The translations under genes were made by a program, and so were the position numbers. Under the pieces are notes generated by a model, which did not search any database, was not told where the DNA came from, and saw only the letters and a program-made list of their open reading frames with translations. Below are positions 15,139 to 23,064 of a stretch of 41,649 bases of DNA, one piece after another. Numbering within the stretch: position 1 is the first letter of the stretch; every line of letters starts with the position of its first letter. Origin of the DNA: Solirubrobacterales bacterium 70-9 (GTDB lineage: Bacteria; Pseudomonadota; Alphaproteobacteria; Acetobacterales; Acetobacteraceae). The stretch spans positions 1 through 41,649 of the forward strand of contig CAJCJG010000225.1 of the NCBI GenBank assembly GCA_903970625.1, written 5' to 3'.

Positions 15139-16617
15139 TCAATCGACGACATCCAAAGCACGCGGCGGGCCAGCCTGCCTTGCCTGTTGCTGCGCAATCC
15201 GGAACTGGTGCCGAAAGGCCGCATACGTGTCGGGCGTTGCCGGAAGGAGCGCGGGCGCGGTGGCGCGAACATGCCGCGCCGCGCCTGCCAGCGTGCCCCC
15301 GAACCAGGCGAGGGCCACACCCGCCAGCAGCGCGGCACCCAACGTCGAGGCGTCCGGCGTCGCGGCCAGCGTCACCGGCCGCCGCGCGAGGTCGGCCAGC
15401 AATTGGGGCCACAGGTGCAGCTTGGCCCCGCCGCCGCCGAGCACGAGGCCGCGCCGCGCGCCAGGGTCCAGCAGATCGAAACTGCCGCACCAATCGGCGC
15501 TGATCCCTTCCACCAGCGCCCGCAGCAGATGCGCGGGGCCGTGCGAGGCGGCGAGGCCCAGAAAGGCGCCGCGCGCCGCCGGGTCGAAATCCGGACTGCC
15601 GGCGCCGAGCAGATAGGGCACGAACAGCGCGCCCTCGGCGCCGGGCGGCACGGCAAGCGCCTGCTCGGCTGCCGCCGCCAGCGCCTCCGCGCCGCCGAGA
15701 ATGGTTCGCAACCAGTCCAGACACGCGCCGCCATTGAAATGCGAGCCCAGCGCGAACGGTGCCCCCGGCGCCACGCCCGGATGAAAGGTCAGCCGGCCCA
15801 GCAGCGCCGGTGCGACCTCGGCCACGGGCGCGATCACGGTCGCGCTGGTCCCGATGGTCACGGCAATCTCGTCCGCCCCCAGCCCGATCCCCAGCAACGC
15901 CGCCGCCATGTCCGCCGCGCCCGTCGCGACCGGAATGCCAGGCGGCAGGCAGAGAGCGGCCGCGCGGTCGGCGCGCAGCATCCCTGCGATCTCCGCCGGC
16001 TCGCGCAGCTTCGGCAGCAGTGCCGGATCGAGGCCCGCGTCGCGTGCCAGAGCGGGCATCCAGTGCCGCGCAACCGGATCCAACAGCAGCATATTGCCGG
16101 CATCCGTAGGGTCGCTGGCCAGATCGCCGGTCAGCCACGCGCGTAAAAAATCCTTGGGCGCCAGCACGCACGCGGCGCGGGCCAGCAGGCCCGGGTGTTC
16201 ACGCTGCCACCACAGCAGCTTCGGCAGCGTGAAGTAGGCAGCGGCTTGGTTGCCGGTGTGCGCCGCGATGGCCTCTCGCGCCGACGCCGGCAGGTCGGTG
16301 ACGGCGCGCGTGTCGGTGATCGTGTGGCATGGCGCCAGCGCCGCGCCGTTTCCATCCACCAGTACCGGCGCGCTCATGTGCCCGCTCAGCCCGATTGCTC
16401 CGACGCGCACTGGCCCGGCCGCCGCGAGGCAACCCCCCACGGCGGTGCCCATGGCCGCCACCCAGTCCGCCGGGTCCTGTTCGGTCAGCCCCGCCGCCGG
16501 ATGCCGCGTCGGATACGGCGCACGGGCAAGACCGACGACGGCGGCGGCCGAGTCCAACAACATCGCCTTGACGGATGACGTACCGAGGTCGATGCCCAGC
16601 ACGACATCGCGGGTCAT
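15139..16617 (-). CDS. FGGY-family carbohydrate kinase (xylulokinase-like)
   Basis: 492 residues with the FGGY fold: N-terminal phosphate loop GIDLGTSSVKAMLLD, the xylulokinase-like SGHMSAPVLVD block, catalytic-Asp region ATGAADMAAALLG, the second-domain phosphate motif VTIGTSATV and adenosine motif VLGGGGAKLHLWPQLLADL. It phosphorylates a sugar or polyol with ATP in the cytosol. Its ATG overlaps the stop of the creatininase-family gene. It is the clearest sign that the compound catabolised by this operon contains a sugar or polyol part, in keeping with the divergent sugar-type importer. The specific sugar is unknown. Confidence 0.9.
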   Translation of the reverse strand: MTRDVVLGIDLGTSSVKAMLLDSAAAVVGLARAPYPTRHPAAGLTEQDPADWVAAMGTAVGGCLAAAGPVRVGAIGLSGHMSAPVLVDGNGAALAPCHTITDTRAVTDLPASAREAIAAHTGNQAAAYFTLPKLLWWQREHPGLLARAACVLAPKDFLRAWLTGDLASDPTDAGNMLLLDPVARHWMPALARDAGLDPALLPKLREPAEIAGMLRADRAAALCLPPGIPVATGAADMAAALLGIGLGADEIAVTIGTSATVIAPVAEVAPALLGRLTFHPGVAPGAPFALGSHFNGGACLDWLRTILGGAEALAAAAEQALAVPPGAEGALFVPYLLGAGSPDFDPAARGAFLGLAASHGPAHLLRALVEGISADWCGSFDLLDPGARRGLVLGGGGAKLHLWPQLLADLARRPVTLAATPDASTLGAALLAGVALAWFGGTLAGAARHVRATAPALLPATPDTYAAFRHQFRIAQQQARQAGPPRALDVVD

Positions 16618-17360
16618 CCGATGCGCGCCAGCGCGGCTTCGGTCAGCGCCAGCATCCGCGCCAGCACGACGGCCAGGATCGCCTCGCCCTTGGCGGCAGT
16701 GGCCGCGCGCGGGTCGCCGAGGACGGGAGAGGCGCTAAACTCGTCCCAGCGTTCCGGCAGTACGTCGAAACTCTCGGGAAACGCCGGATAGTTCGGGGTG
16801 GCGACGCCGAGCACCACATGCTCCGGCGCCAGTGCCAGCATGAATGAGGTTTCGATCTCGCAGGCATGCATGTAGCCGGCGCGCGCCACCTTCGTTTCCC
16901 GCAGGCGTGCGGCCTCGGCGTCCCCGCCCGGATAGGTGAAGCCGAGCAGATGGAGGCCCTCGTCGTGCAAGGTCCGCGCGGCCTCGATCATCGCCTCGCG
17001 ATTGCCGTAATGCCCGTTGACGACGGCCAGCACGCGCACATCCTGCCGCGCCAGCCCGCGCGCCAGATCGAGCAGCAATTGCACCAGCGTCGCCCGCCCG
17101 ATGGCAAGGCTGCCGGGAAACCGCTCGGTGGACCACATCGGCCCGAACGGCAGCACAGGCAGCAGCACCGAGGGCACCGGCAGCGCCGCGACATAGCGCC
17201 GCGCCAGCCGTTCGGCGAGAAAATTGTCGGTGCCGAGCGGTAGATGGTCGCCGTGCGCCTCGACGGCACCGAGCGGCAGCACTGCCAGCGCCGCCGCCTG
17301 CAACGCCCGCGCCGCCTCCGCCTGCGTCATGTCTTGCAGTGCGGGGGGCAAACCAGTCAC
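16614..17360 (-). CDS. Creatininase-family hydrolase
   Basis: 248 residues. Metal-binding motifs of the creatinine amidohydrolase family are clear: Glu34, His36 and Asp45 in AVEAHGDHLPLGTD, His117 in VNGHYGN and Glu168 in HACEIETS. The family opens cyclic amides (creatinine) or cleaves formamido-pyrimidine and mycofactocin peptides, so it marks C-N hydrolysis without fixing the substrate. Translation starts at a GTG inside the stop of the phosphotriesterase-family gene (GTGA). Real creatinine use is unlikely: no creatinase or sarcosine oxidase is seen. Confidence 0.88.
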   Translation of the reverse strand: MTGLPPALQDMTQAEAARALQAAALAVLPLGAVEAHGDHLPLGTDNFLAERLARRYVAALPVPSVLLPVLPFGPMWSTERFPGSLAIGRATLVQLLLDLARGLARQDVRVLAVVNGHYGNREAMIEAARTLHDEGLHLLGFTYPGGDAEAARLRETKVARAGYMHACEIETSFMLALAPEHVVLGVATPNYPAFPESFDVLPERWDEFSASPVLGDPRAATAAKGEAILAVVLARMLALTEAALARIG

Positions 17361-18331
17361 TGCTTGAAGCTAAAGCAGCGGCGCGGGTTGTTGATGAAGA
17401 AATCCTGGATCAACGCCGTGCCATCGTAGCCGGCCTCCCCCGCCTGTTCGATGAAGCGCGGCACCCAGCTTTCGATGATGTAGCGCAGGCCGAGGCCGCG
17501 CCCGTAATGCTCGTAATAGCTTTTGCGGGCGGTATCGCCGCTGACCAAAATCTGCTCACGATGGCCGCGCTTGACCAGCGCCAGGATGCAATCGATGCGC
17601 ACCTGCTCAGTGTAGTATTTGATCTTGCCCATGCCGTCGAACGACAGATAGGCGCCGGTGTCGGCGACGCGCGCATGCATCCACGGGTCCGGGTTACGAT
17701 CCATGTGGCCGACGGACAAATTGTGCGGATCGACGCCTTCCTGCCGCAGCAGCTTGATTTGTTCCAGCGCCATCGTGCCGGCCTCGGTGTGCGAATGGAT
17801 CGGCGCCTTGGTCGCGTGATGCGCCTGTGCCACCGCGCGCAGCGTCTTTTCCTCCAACTCGGAGATCACGTTGTAGCCGGTGCCGAACTTGACCTGCCCC
17901 GCGCGATGCGTGGTGCCTTCCATGCCGTCCTCGACCTCGGACACGACGAATTTGATCAGTTCGTCCATGCTGGCTTCCGCGATCCAGTCGTCGTAGCGGC
18001 GGTTCTGGCCTCCCGGCATCACCGCGTCCCACAGGAAGGATTTGTTGAAGCCGGCTGTGAGCAGGATGGTGACGCCGGTGTTCTTCGCGATCTGGGCCAC
18101 GGCGGGCACGTCGCGCCCGTAGTCGATGGCGGTCGCATCGACGATGGCACGTCCGCCAAGATCGCGGAATGCCTCCACGTCCGCCTGCGTCTTGGCCGGA
18201 TCGTCGAGCAGCAAATCATCTTCGCCGCGCGCGACCCAGTAGGCGGGGCGGCAGACCAGATGCTCGTGGGAATAGGTGAACCCGAGCGTGTCGGGCGCGA
18301 TGTCACCGGAGAGCGTACGAATGAACGACAT
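17357..18331 (-). CDS. Phosphotriesterase-family metal hydrolase
   Basis: 324 residues of the amidohydrolase-superfamily PTE type. Binuclear metal ligands are visible: His22 and His24 (YSHEHL), the carboxylated Lys148 (GQVKFGTGYN), His181 (HSHTEAG), His209 (VGHMDRN) and Asp266 (VSGDTAR). Relatives are lactonases, N-acyl amidases and sugar-phosphate lactonases. ATG 18331 is chosen for its GGGAGG 7 nt upstream; a GTG at 18355 is possible. That Shine-Dalgarno can pair with an upstream CCTCCC, so translation may be structure-controlled. 47 nt separate it from the PLP enzyme gene, the largest gap in the operon. Confidence 0.9.
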   Translation of the reverse strand: MSFIRTLSGDIAPDTLGFTYSHEHLVCRPAYWVARGEDDLLLDDPAKTQADVEAFRDLGGRAIVDATAIDYGRDVPAVAQIAKNTGVTILLTAGFNKSFLWDAVMPGGQNRRYDDWIAEASMDELIKFVVSEVEDGMEGTTHRAGQVKFGTGYNVISELEEKTLRAVAQAHHATKAPIHSHTEAGTMALEQIKLLRQEGVDPHNLSVGHMDRNPDPWMHARVADTGAYLSFDGMGKIKYYTEQVRIDCILALVKRGHREQILVSGDTARKSYYEHYGRGLGLRYIIESWVPRFIEQAGEAGYDGTALIQDFFINNPRRCFSFKQ

Positions 18332-18338
18332 CACCAAA

Positions 18339-18369
18339 CCTCCCGCGTCGGGCACCCATCATAGGGAGG
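18339..18369 (-). promoter_or_regulatory. Possible RBS-masking inverted repeat
   Basis: On the transcribed strand CCTCCC (18369-18364) can pair with GGGAGG (18344-18339), the Shine-Dalgarno site of the phosphotriesterase-family gene. The 19-nt loop makes the structure moderate in strength. Confidence 0.35.
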
Positions 18370-18378
18370 CCGCATCCA

Positions 18379-19317
18379 TCAGGCCAAGCCCTCGGTGCCG
18401 GCGCCGCACACGAGGCCGCAGACGCGCTCGCCGGGGCGCGGCGTTATGGCGCCGCTGCGGAGCGCGGCAACGGCGGCGGCCCCGCTCGGGTCGGCGGCCA
18501 ACCCCATCTCGAACCACAGCCATTTCGCCGCGTCCATCATGTCGGAATCCTCGATCAGCACGATGTCGTCCAACGTGTCGCGCAGGATGCCGTAAACACG
18601 CTCGTCGGTGCGGCCACATGCCATCGTCGGCACCGTCGTCGTCACGCGTTCCAGTGTCACCACATGTCCGGCGGCGAGGCAGGCGTGCAGCGTGGGTGAC
18701 CCGGACGGCTCGATCCCGACGATCCGCGCGTTGGGTGCCAGCGCCCGCAGCACGGTCGCTATGCCGGCCGCGAGGCCGCCGCCGCCAATGGCGATCAGGA
18801 ACAACGAGACGTCGGGCAGGTCTTCCACGATTTCCAGCGCCACCGTACCTTGTCCCGCGACCACCAGCGGATCGGCGAACGGGTGGAAATAGGCCGCCCG
18901 GCGTTCGGCCGCGAAGGCGCGGGCAACAATGTCCGCCTCGTCCCAGAATTTGCCGACGATGCGCAAGTCGGCGCCCCATTCGGCCAGCTTCATGCGCTTC
19001 AGCGGCGACGTGCTTTCCGGCACGAACACGGTGGTCGCCACACCCGCGATGCGGCCGGCGCGGGCCGTCGCCACACCATGATTGCCGCCGGATGCGGTGA
19101 CGATGCCTTGGGCGAGTGCCGCCGTGTCCGTCGCCAGCAGGCGGTTCATCGCGCCGCGTGCCTTGAACGATCCGCTCGCCTGCAAGCATTCCAGCTTCAA
19201 CCACAATTCCGCGCCGGTGGCCGGATGCAGCGCCTGCGTCACCGCGACCGTCGGCGTGCGGCGCACATGCGGCGCGATGCGTGTGGCCGCGGCACGCACA
19301 TCCTGCAACGAGATCAT
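18379..19317 (-). CDS. Threonine ammonia-lyase-like PLP enzyme
   Basis: 312 residues, fold type II PLP enzyme. The PLP lysine is Lys52 in ASGSFKARGAMNRL. The substrate loop ASGGNHG and the phosphate-binding GGGGLAAG are present. It has the short length of catabolic threonine dehydratase/serine racemase types and lacks a C-terminal ACT regulatory domain. The family deaminates threonine, serine or 3-hydroxyaspartate to 2-oxo acids and ammonia. ATG 19317 overlaps the stop of the dimethylformamidase-like subunit gene by 4 nt, so a hydroxy-amino acid may arise in this pathway. Specificity unproven. Confidence 0.9.
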   Translation of the reverse strand: MISLQDVRAAATRIAPHVRRTPTVAVTQALHPATGAELWLKLECLQASGSFKARGAMNRLLATDTAALAQGIVTASGGNHGVATARAGRIAGVATTVFVPESTSPLKRMKLAEWGADLRIVGKFWDEADIVARAFAAERRAAYFHPFADPLVVAGQGTVALEIVEDLPDVSLFLIAIGGGGLAAGIATVLRALAPNARIVGIEPSGSPTLHACLAAGHVVTLERVTTTVPTMACGRTDERVYGILRDTLDDIVLIEDSDMMDAAKWLWFEMGLAADPSGAAAVAALRSGAITPRPGERVCGLVCGAGTEGLA

Positions 19318-21572
19318 GCGCCGGCTCCGGGTGCCGCGAAGGGTGCGGCGTCGAGAAATCGGTGCAGCACGTTGCCCGTGATGCGGCGGATATTGTTGTC
19401 GTAACCGTTCCAGGACAGCGAGCCGGCCCAGGCAATGGAGCCGGTGGAAAACACGGCGCCGCCGTTGGAGGTTTCGAAGAACACCATGTCCGCATGCACC
19501 TTGTCGCTCTCGTCGCCGCCGATCATCGCGGGCGTTACCAGAAATTCCTCCGGCGTCAGCATCGTCAGCGGCGTGTGGTTCTCCGAACTCGCCAGAACCA
19601 GGGCGTGCGGCGGCGAGCCGAGCAGCTTGTTGTAGGCATCCAGTTCCACGCCGGCGGCACCACCGCCGACCAGTCCGAAATCGCCGATGATTTCGTCGCG
19701 CACGCCCGCGAAGACGAAGGCGGCGCGGGGGTTCTCCGAGTCCGGGCGGCGCCGATAGTACGACGACAGATCGAAACCCTGCGCTACGAAGCCGATGCCC
19801 GCGATCTGGTTCGGCGCACGGCCGATCCGCCGCCACAGCCCGCCCATTTCGTCGTTGAAACTGTGATAGGACTCGCCGGGCGCGCTCTCCCACGTCCGCG
19901 TGCCGCTTTCGGCGCGGCGCACTTCGATCACGCCCGGAAGATCGGCGTGGAAAGCAACGCGCCAGTACCAGCCATTGCCGCCCATGTACATCAGCCGCCC
20001 GCCGCGATCCAGATACGCCTGCATCGCGTCGTACATGGCCGTGGAATGATATTCTGGGTGCGTGCCGGTCATCACGGCTCGGTAGCCGTCGAGCAGGCCC
20101 AATCCGTCGCGATGCAAATCTTCGTCTGTTGCAACGTCGAACGTGATCCCCTCGTGTTCCAGCCAAGCGAGAATATGCGTGTCGGCGTTGTACTGGTAGA
20201 GGGCGGAGCCGTGGCTGCCGAGCCAGGAATGATAGCGCGGCCGCATATTCAGCACCGGCCGCAGCCGGCTGGAATAACACACGCCGCTGCCGTCGGCGTG
20301 CTTGTCGTAGAGCGAGGCGCATAGTTCCGGGTGCCGATGCAGATACACGTCGGCATGTTGCAGAACCAGCAACCGCCCCATGCCGATTTCCGCGCCGCGA
20401 TCAACCAGAACTTGCGAATCGTTGGCGTAGGCCAGATACGCATTTGTCGGCGCTAGAAAGAGTAATTTCGCCGACGTGGCACCGCGATGGCGCGGCGGGC
20501 GGACGAAGAATGGGATGTAGTCCTCGTTGGTCGCATCCTCGGTGTTGTCGCCGGCGTGGACATGTACGGCGTAGGCGCCGCTCGGCATGTCCGCAGGCAA
20601 GGTCAGCGTGAAGGCCGCGTCCCATCCGGCGTCGTACAGATCGTCGTGATGGAAATGGATCGCGCCATATTCCAGCGGCGCCTGCCGCCAGTCATGCGAC
20701 TGGCCGCTCCAGTTCGATCCCGTCATGGCGCGCGCCGGCAGATTGACAAGCACGGCATGCTGGCGGCGCGGGCCGACGTCGATGGCGGTTGTCCCGGTCA
20801 TCTCACGCGAAAAATCCCACGCTGCCATGATATGCGACAGCAGACGCTGCGGCACGGGCCGCGCCGTCGCCATATCGCCCATACCAGAGTCCGTCAGCAG
20901 CGTCGGCGCCTCGATCTTGCCGTTGAAGTGGTGCCCGACCGTACCATCCGTCAACGGCCTTGCAGAAAGATAGAAGTCGCCCCCTTCGTCCGGCACGAAC
21001 GGCACCGTCAGCGCTTCGCTCCGCCGGAATGGGGCGCGTAGCAAGGGAAATATGCGCAGCGGCACCGCTTCCAGCATCAGAACCTGCGCCGCCGGATCGA
21101 CCGTCGCGACCACGCGGAGCCATTCGCGTTCCAGCAACACGCTCGCCGGCAACGCCACGCTTTGCGATCCGCCGGCGCCGTTCACCGTCAGCACGAGCGC
21201 GCCCGCGTCGATTCCCAGCGTGACGCTACCGTCCGCTGTCGCGAGGTGCGCGACAACCTGCGGCAGCCGCCAACCCGGCAGCGTCGGCCAGACATTGGCC
21301 ACGAACGCGACAGCCTGCCGCATACCGGCAATATTGCGCGCGACCATGTACGACCCGGCGTCGGTGCGCTGCCGCCGTCCGTTGTACCAACCGTCGATCG
21401 CGGTCGGCACATGCACCACCCGGAAGCCCGGACCGAGCGGATTGCAGTCGCCATTGACGATGCGGACGACCCGGGCCTGATACCGCTGATCGTTCTCGGC
21501 CGAGACATGGCACGTCATCGACTCGCCCGGTGCGACGGAAATCTCGCTTGTGTAGCCTAGGATGGTGAACAC
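19314..21572 (-). CDS. dmfA2: N,N-dimethylformamidase large-subunit-like protein
   Basis: 752 residues, about the length of the Paracoccus DMFase beta subunit. The N-terminal RIVNGDCNPLGPGF block matches the family's jelly-roll start, and the C-terminal Rossmann-like half holds LAPTNAYLAYAND and the GTHPEYHS active-site motif. The Paracoccus enzyme uses a mononuclear iron held by two tyrosines and one glutamate. Here Glu507, with neighbouring His505, fits the HPE motif; Tyr382 and Tyr422 or Tyr433 are candidate tyrosine ligands. The known reaction is hydrolysis of N-substituted formamide to amine and formate. Starts with GTG; the small subunit lies 22 nt upstream. No signal peptide. The true substrate may be a larger amide. 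Confidence 0.85.
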   Translation of the reverse strand: MFTILGYTSEISVAPGESMTCHVSAENDQRYQARVVRIVNGDCNPLGPGFRVVHVPTAIDGWYNGRRQRTDAGSYMVARNIAGMRQAVAFVANVWPTLPGWRLPQVVAHLATADGSVTLGIDAGALVLTVNGAGGSQSVALPASVLLEREWLRVVATVDPAAQVLMLEAVPLRIFPLLRAPFRRSEALTVPFVPDEGGDFYLSARPLTDGTVGHHFNGKIEAPTLLTDSGMGDMATARPVPQRLLSHIMAAWDFSREMTGTTAIDVGPRRQHAVLVNLPARAMTGSNWSGQSHDWRQAPLEYGAIHFHHDDLYDAGWDAAFTLTLPADMPSGAYAVHVHAGDNTEDATNEDYIPFFVRPPRHRGATSAKLLFLAPTNAYLAYANDSQVLVDRGAEIGMGRLLVLQHADVYLHRHPELCASLYDKHADGSGVCYSSRLRPVLNMRPRYHSWLGSHGSALYQYNADTHILAWLEHEGITFDVATDEDLHRDGLGLLDGYRAVMTGTHPEYHSTAMYDAMQAYLDRGGRLMYMGGNGWYWRVAFHADLPGVIEVRRAESGTRTWESAPGESYHSFNDEMGGLWRRIGRAPNQIAGIGFVAQGFDLSSYYRRRPDSENPRAAFVFAGVRDEIIGDFGLVGGGAAGVELDAYNKLLGSPPHALVLASSENHTPLTMLTPEEFLVTPAMIGGDESDKVHADMVFFETSNGGAVFSTGSIAWAGSLSWNGYDNNIRRITGNVLHRFLDAAPFAAPGAGA

Positions 21573-21594
21573 GATGCCTCGGTGTCAGGACGGA

Positions 21595-21906
21595 TCATTG
21601 GTTGTCCACCTTCTCCCCGGTTGCCGCTTCCCAGCGGCGGCAGAACACGTACCACTCGGCGTCCTCGCGGCTGTCAAACTGATGCTGCGGCTCGATCACG
21701 ATGTCGTCGGCGCGGTTGGCCGGAAGCCACGCCAGCACCCAGCGACGGAACGGGAGCGTGTTGAGGATCACCAGTTGCCGCCCATCCTGGCTGCGCCGCA
21801 GGGCGTTCAGCACGCGCTGCAAGCCGGGGCTGTGATGGCCGATCACATCGTGACGGAATTCGTCGATGTAGATGCGGTCGCGCGCAGGGTCGATCCGATA
21901 GGGCAT
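21595..21906 (-). CDS. dmfA1: N,N-dimethylformamidase small-subunit-like protein
   Basis: 103 residues, probably the alpha subunit partner of the following large gene; known DMFase small subunits are about 130 residues. It has a helical, charged sequence with QHQFDSREDAEWYVFCRRWE near the C-terminus, a pattern I associate with this small-subunit family. Assignment depends largely on its position directly before the large subunit. Its ATG overlaps the repressor stop by one base (TGATG), an unusual fusion of regulator and enzyme translation. Confidence 0.7.
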   Translation of the reverse strand: MPYRIDPARDRIYIDEFRHDVIGHHSPGLQRVLNALRRSQDGRQLVILNTLPFRRWVLAWLPANRADDIVIEPQHQFDSREDAEWYVFCRRWEAATGEKVDNQ

Positions 21907-22757
21907 CAGGCTGGCTCCGGCACCAGCGACTCGGCAATCGTGATGATGGTGCCGCCCTGTTCCAGCGCGGCCCGTATCGCGGGCGGCGGCTCCGTGTCCG
22001 TGATCAGGCGCGTCACTGCCTCCAGGCCGCAGACGCGGGCGAAGCCGCGCAGGCCGAACTTGCTCGAATCGCATAACACGATCACCTCGGCGGAACTGCG
22101 GATGTAGCCCATGGTGAGTTGCGTCTCTTCCACGGAGTAGTCGAACAACCCGTCCTCGCACAGGCCGGCGGTGCCGATGAACGCCTTGTGCAGCCAGTGA
22201 TCGGCCAACTGGCGCTGCGCGATGGGGCCGCACAGCGAGCCCTCGCGCGGCCGCAACTGGCCGCCGAGCATATACACGTCCGGCATCGGCCCCGGCCCTG
22301 CCGACAGCGCCGAGATCACGCGCAGGCTGTTGGTGACGATGCCGAGGCCCCCGCGCCCGCACAGCAAGGCGGCAAGGCTTGCGACGGTCGAGCCGACATC
22401 CAGCCCGATCACCTCGCGCTCGCCGATCAGGTCGGCAGCAGCGCGGGCGATGGCTCGTTTTGCATTTGTGCGAATATGTGCGCGCGCGTCGAACGACGGC
22501 TCCTGCGGCGCGGCCGGTGGGAGCGCTGCGACAGCGCCGCCGTGGGACCGCTGCACCGCGCCAAGCCGCTGCAACGCATCGAGGTCGCGGCGCACCGTCA
22601 TCTCGGACATGCCCATTTCCCTTGCGATGTCTGCAACCGATACGAAACCCCGCTCGGCAATGGCGGTTTGCAGCATCCTCCGGCGGACCAACGCCGGCAA
22701 CAGGCCACGAGTGGCCATCTTGCCGGTGCGGGGGTTCGGGGGCGCGCGCGATGCCAT
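21906..22757 (-). CDS. DeoR-family transcriptional repressor
   Basis: 283 residues. N-terminal DeoR helix-turn-helix (about 39-62: VSVADIAREMGMSEMTVRRDL) is followed by a sugar-phosphate-sensing DeoRC domain (IGLDVGSTVASLA, IVTNSLRVI, YMLGGQLRP, DGLFDYSVEET, VLCDSSKFG). Members are inactivated by phosphorylated sugars, which fits the FGGY kinase in the same operon. First gene of the operon and divergent from the importer. No good Shine-Dalgarno is seen; ATG 22757 is used, but ATG 22718 or 22796 are also possible. Confidence 0.92.
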   Translation of the reverse strand: MASRAPPNPRTGKMATRGLLPALVRRRMLQTAIAERGFVSVADIAREMGMSEMTVRRDLDALQRLGAVQRSHGGAVAALPPAAPQEPSFDARAHIRTNAKRAIARAAADLIGEREVIGLDVGSTVASLAALLCGRGGLGIVTNSLRVISALSAGPGPMPDVYMLGGQLRPREGSLCGPIAQRQLADHWLHKAFIGTAGLCEDGLFDYSVEETQLTMGYIRSSAEVIVLCDSSKFGLRGFARVCGLEAVTRLITDTEPPPAIRAALEQGGTIITIAESLVPEPA

Positions 22758-23064
22758 TGCCGCTATGCTATCTGCGGCGCAGCGGCAATACAACATCGGC
22801 GCGGCGGCCCGCGTGTGCTGACCTGTGCGATTTTGTTTGACTCTGCGCGGCGCCGCGCTATCGTCTCGTCACAACGGCCTGTGGCCGGCTTGCGCGGGTG
22901 CTCGCGCGGCCGGCTGTTCGCGTATTTGCGGCACTCCGCAATTCGCAAACTTTCTGCATCCCAGCTATGATTTTTCCTGTTGCGTGCTGTCGCCCGCGCC
23001 CGTAGCGTCGGCTCATCACCGGATGAAATCCGGCGTACGAACCAACGGGTTCAGGGGGTCTGGA
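22758..23064. promoter_or_regulatory. Divergent control region with operator-like dyads
   Basis: This gap of about 300 bp separates the DeoR-led operon from the importer operon. At 22926-22941 TTGCGG-cact-CCGCAA is a perfect stem, overlapped by TTTGCG (22925-22930) and CGCAAA (22944-22949), giving three TTGCG half-sites within 25 bp. This is a good candidate DeoR operator serving both directions. No other structured element was recognised in the gap. Confidence 0.5.

Noticed and set aside
16614-17360. True creatinine degradation pathway
   Set aside because: No creatinase, sarcosine oxidase or hydantoinase accompanies the creatininase-family gene.
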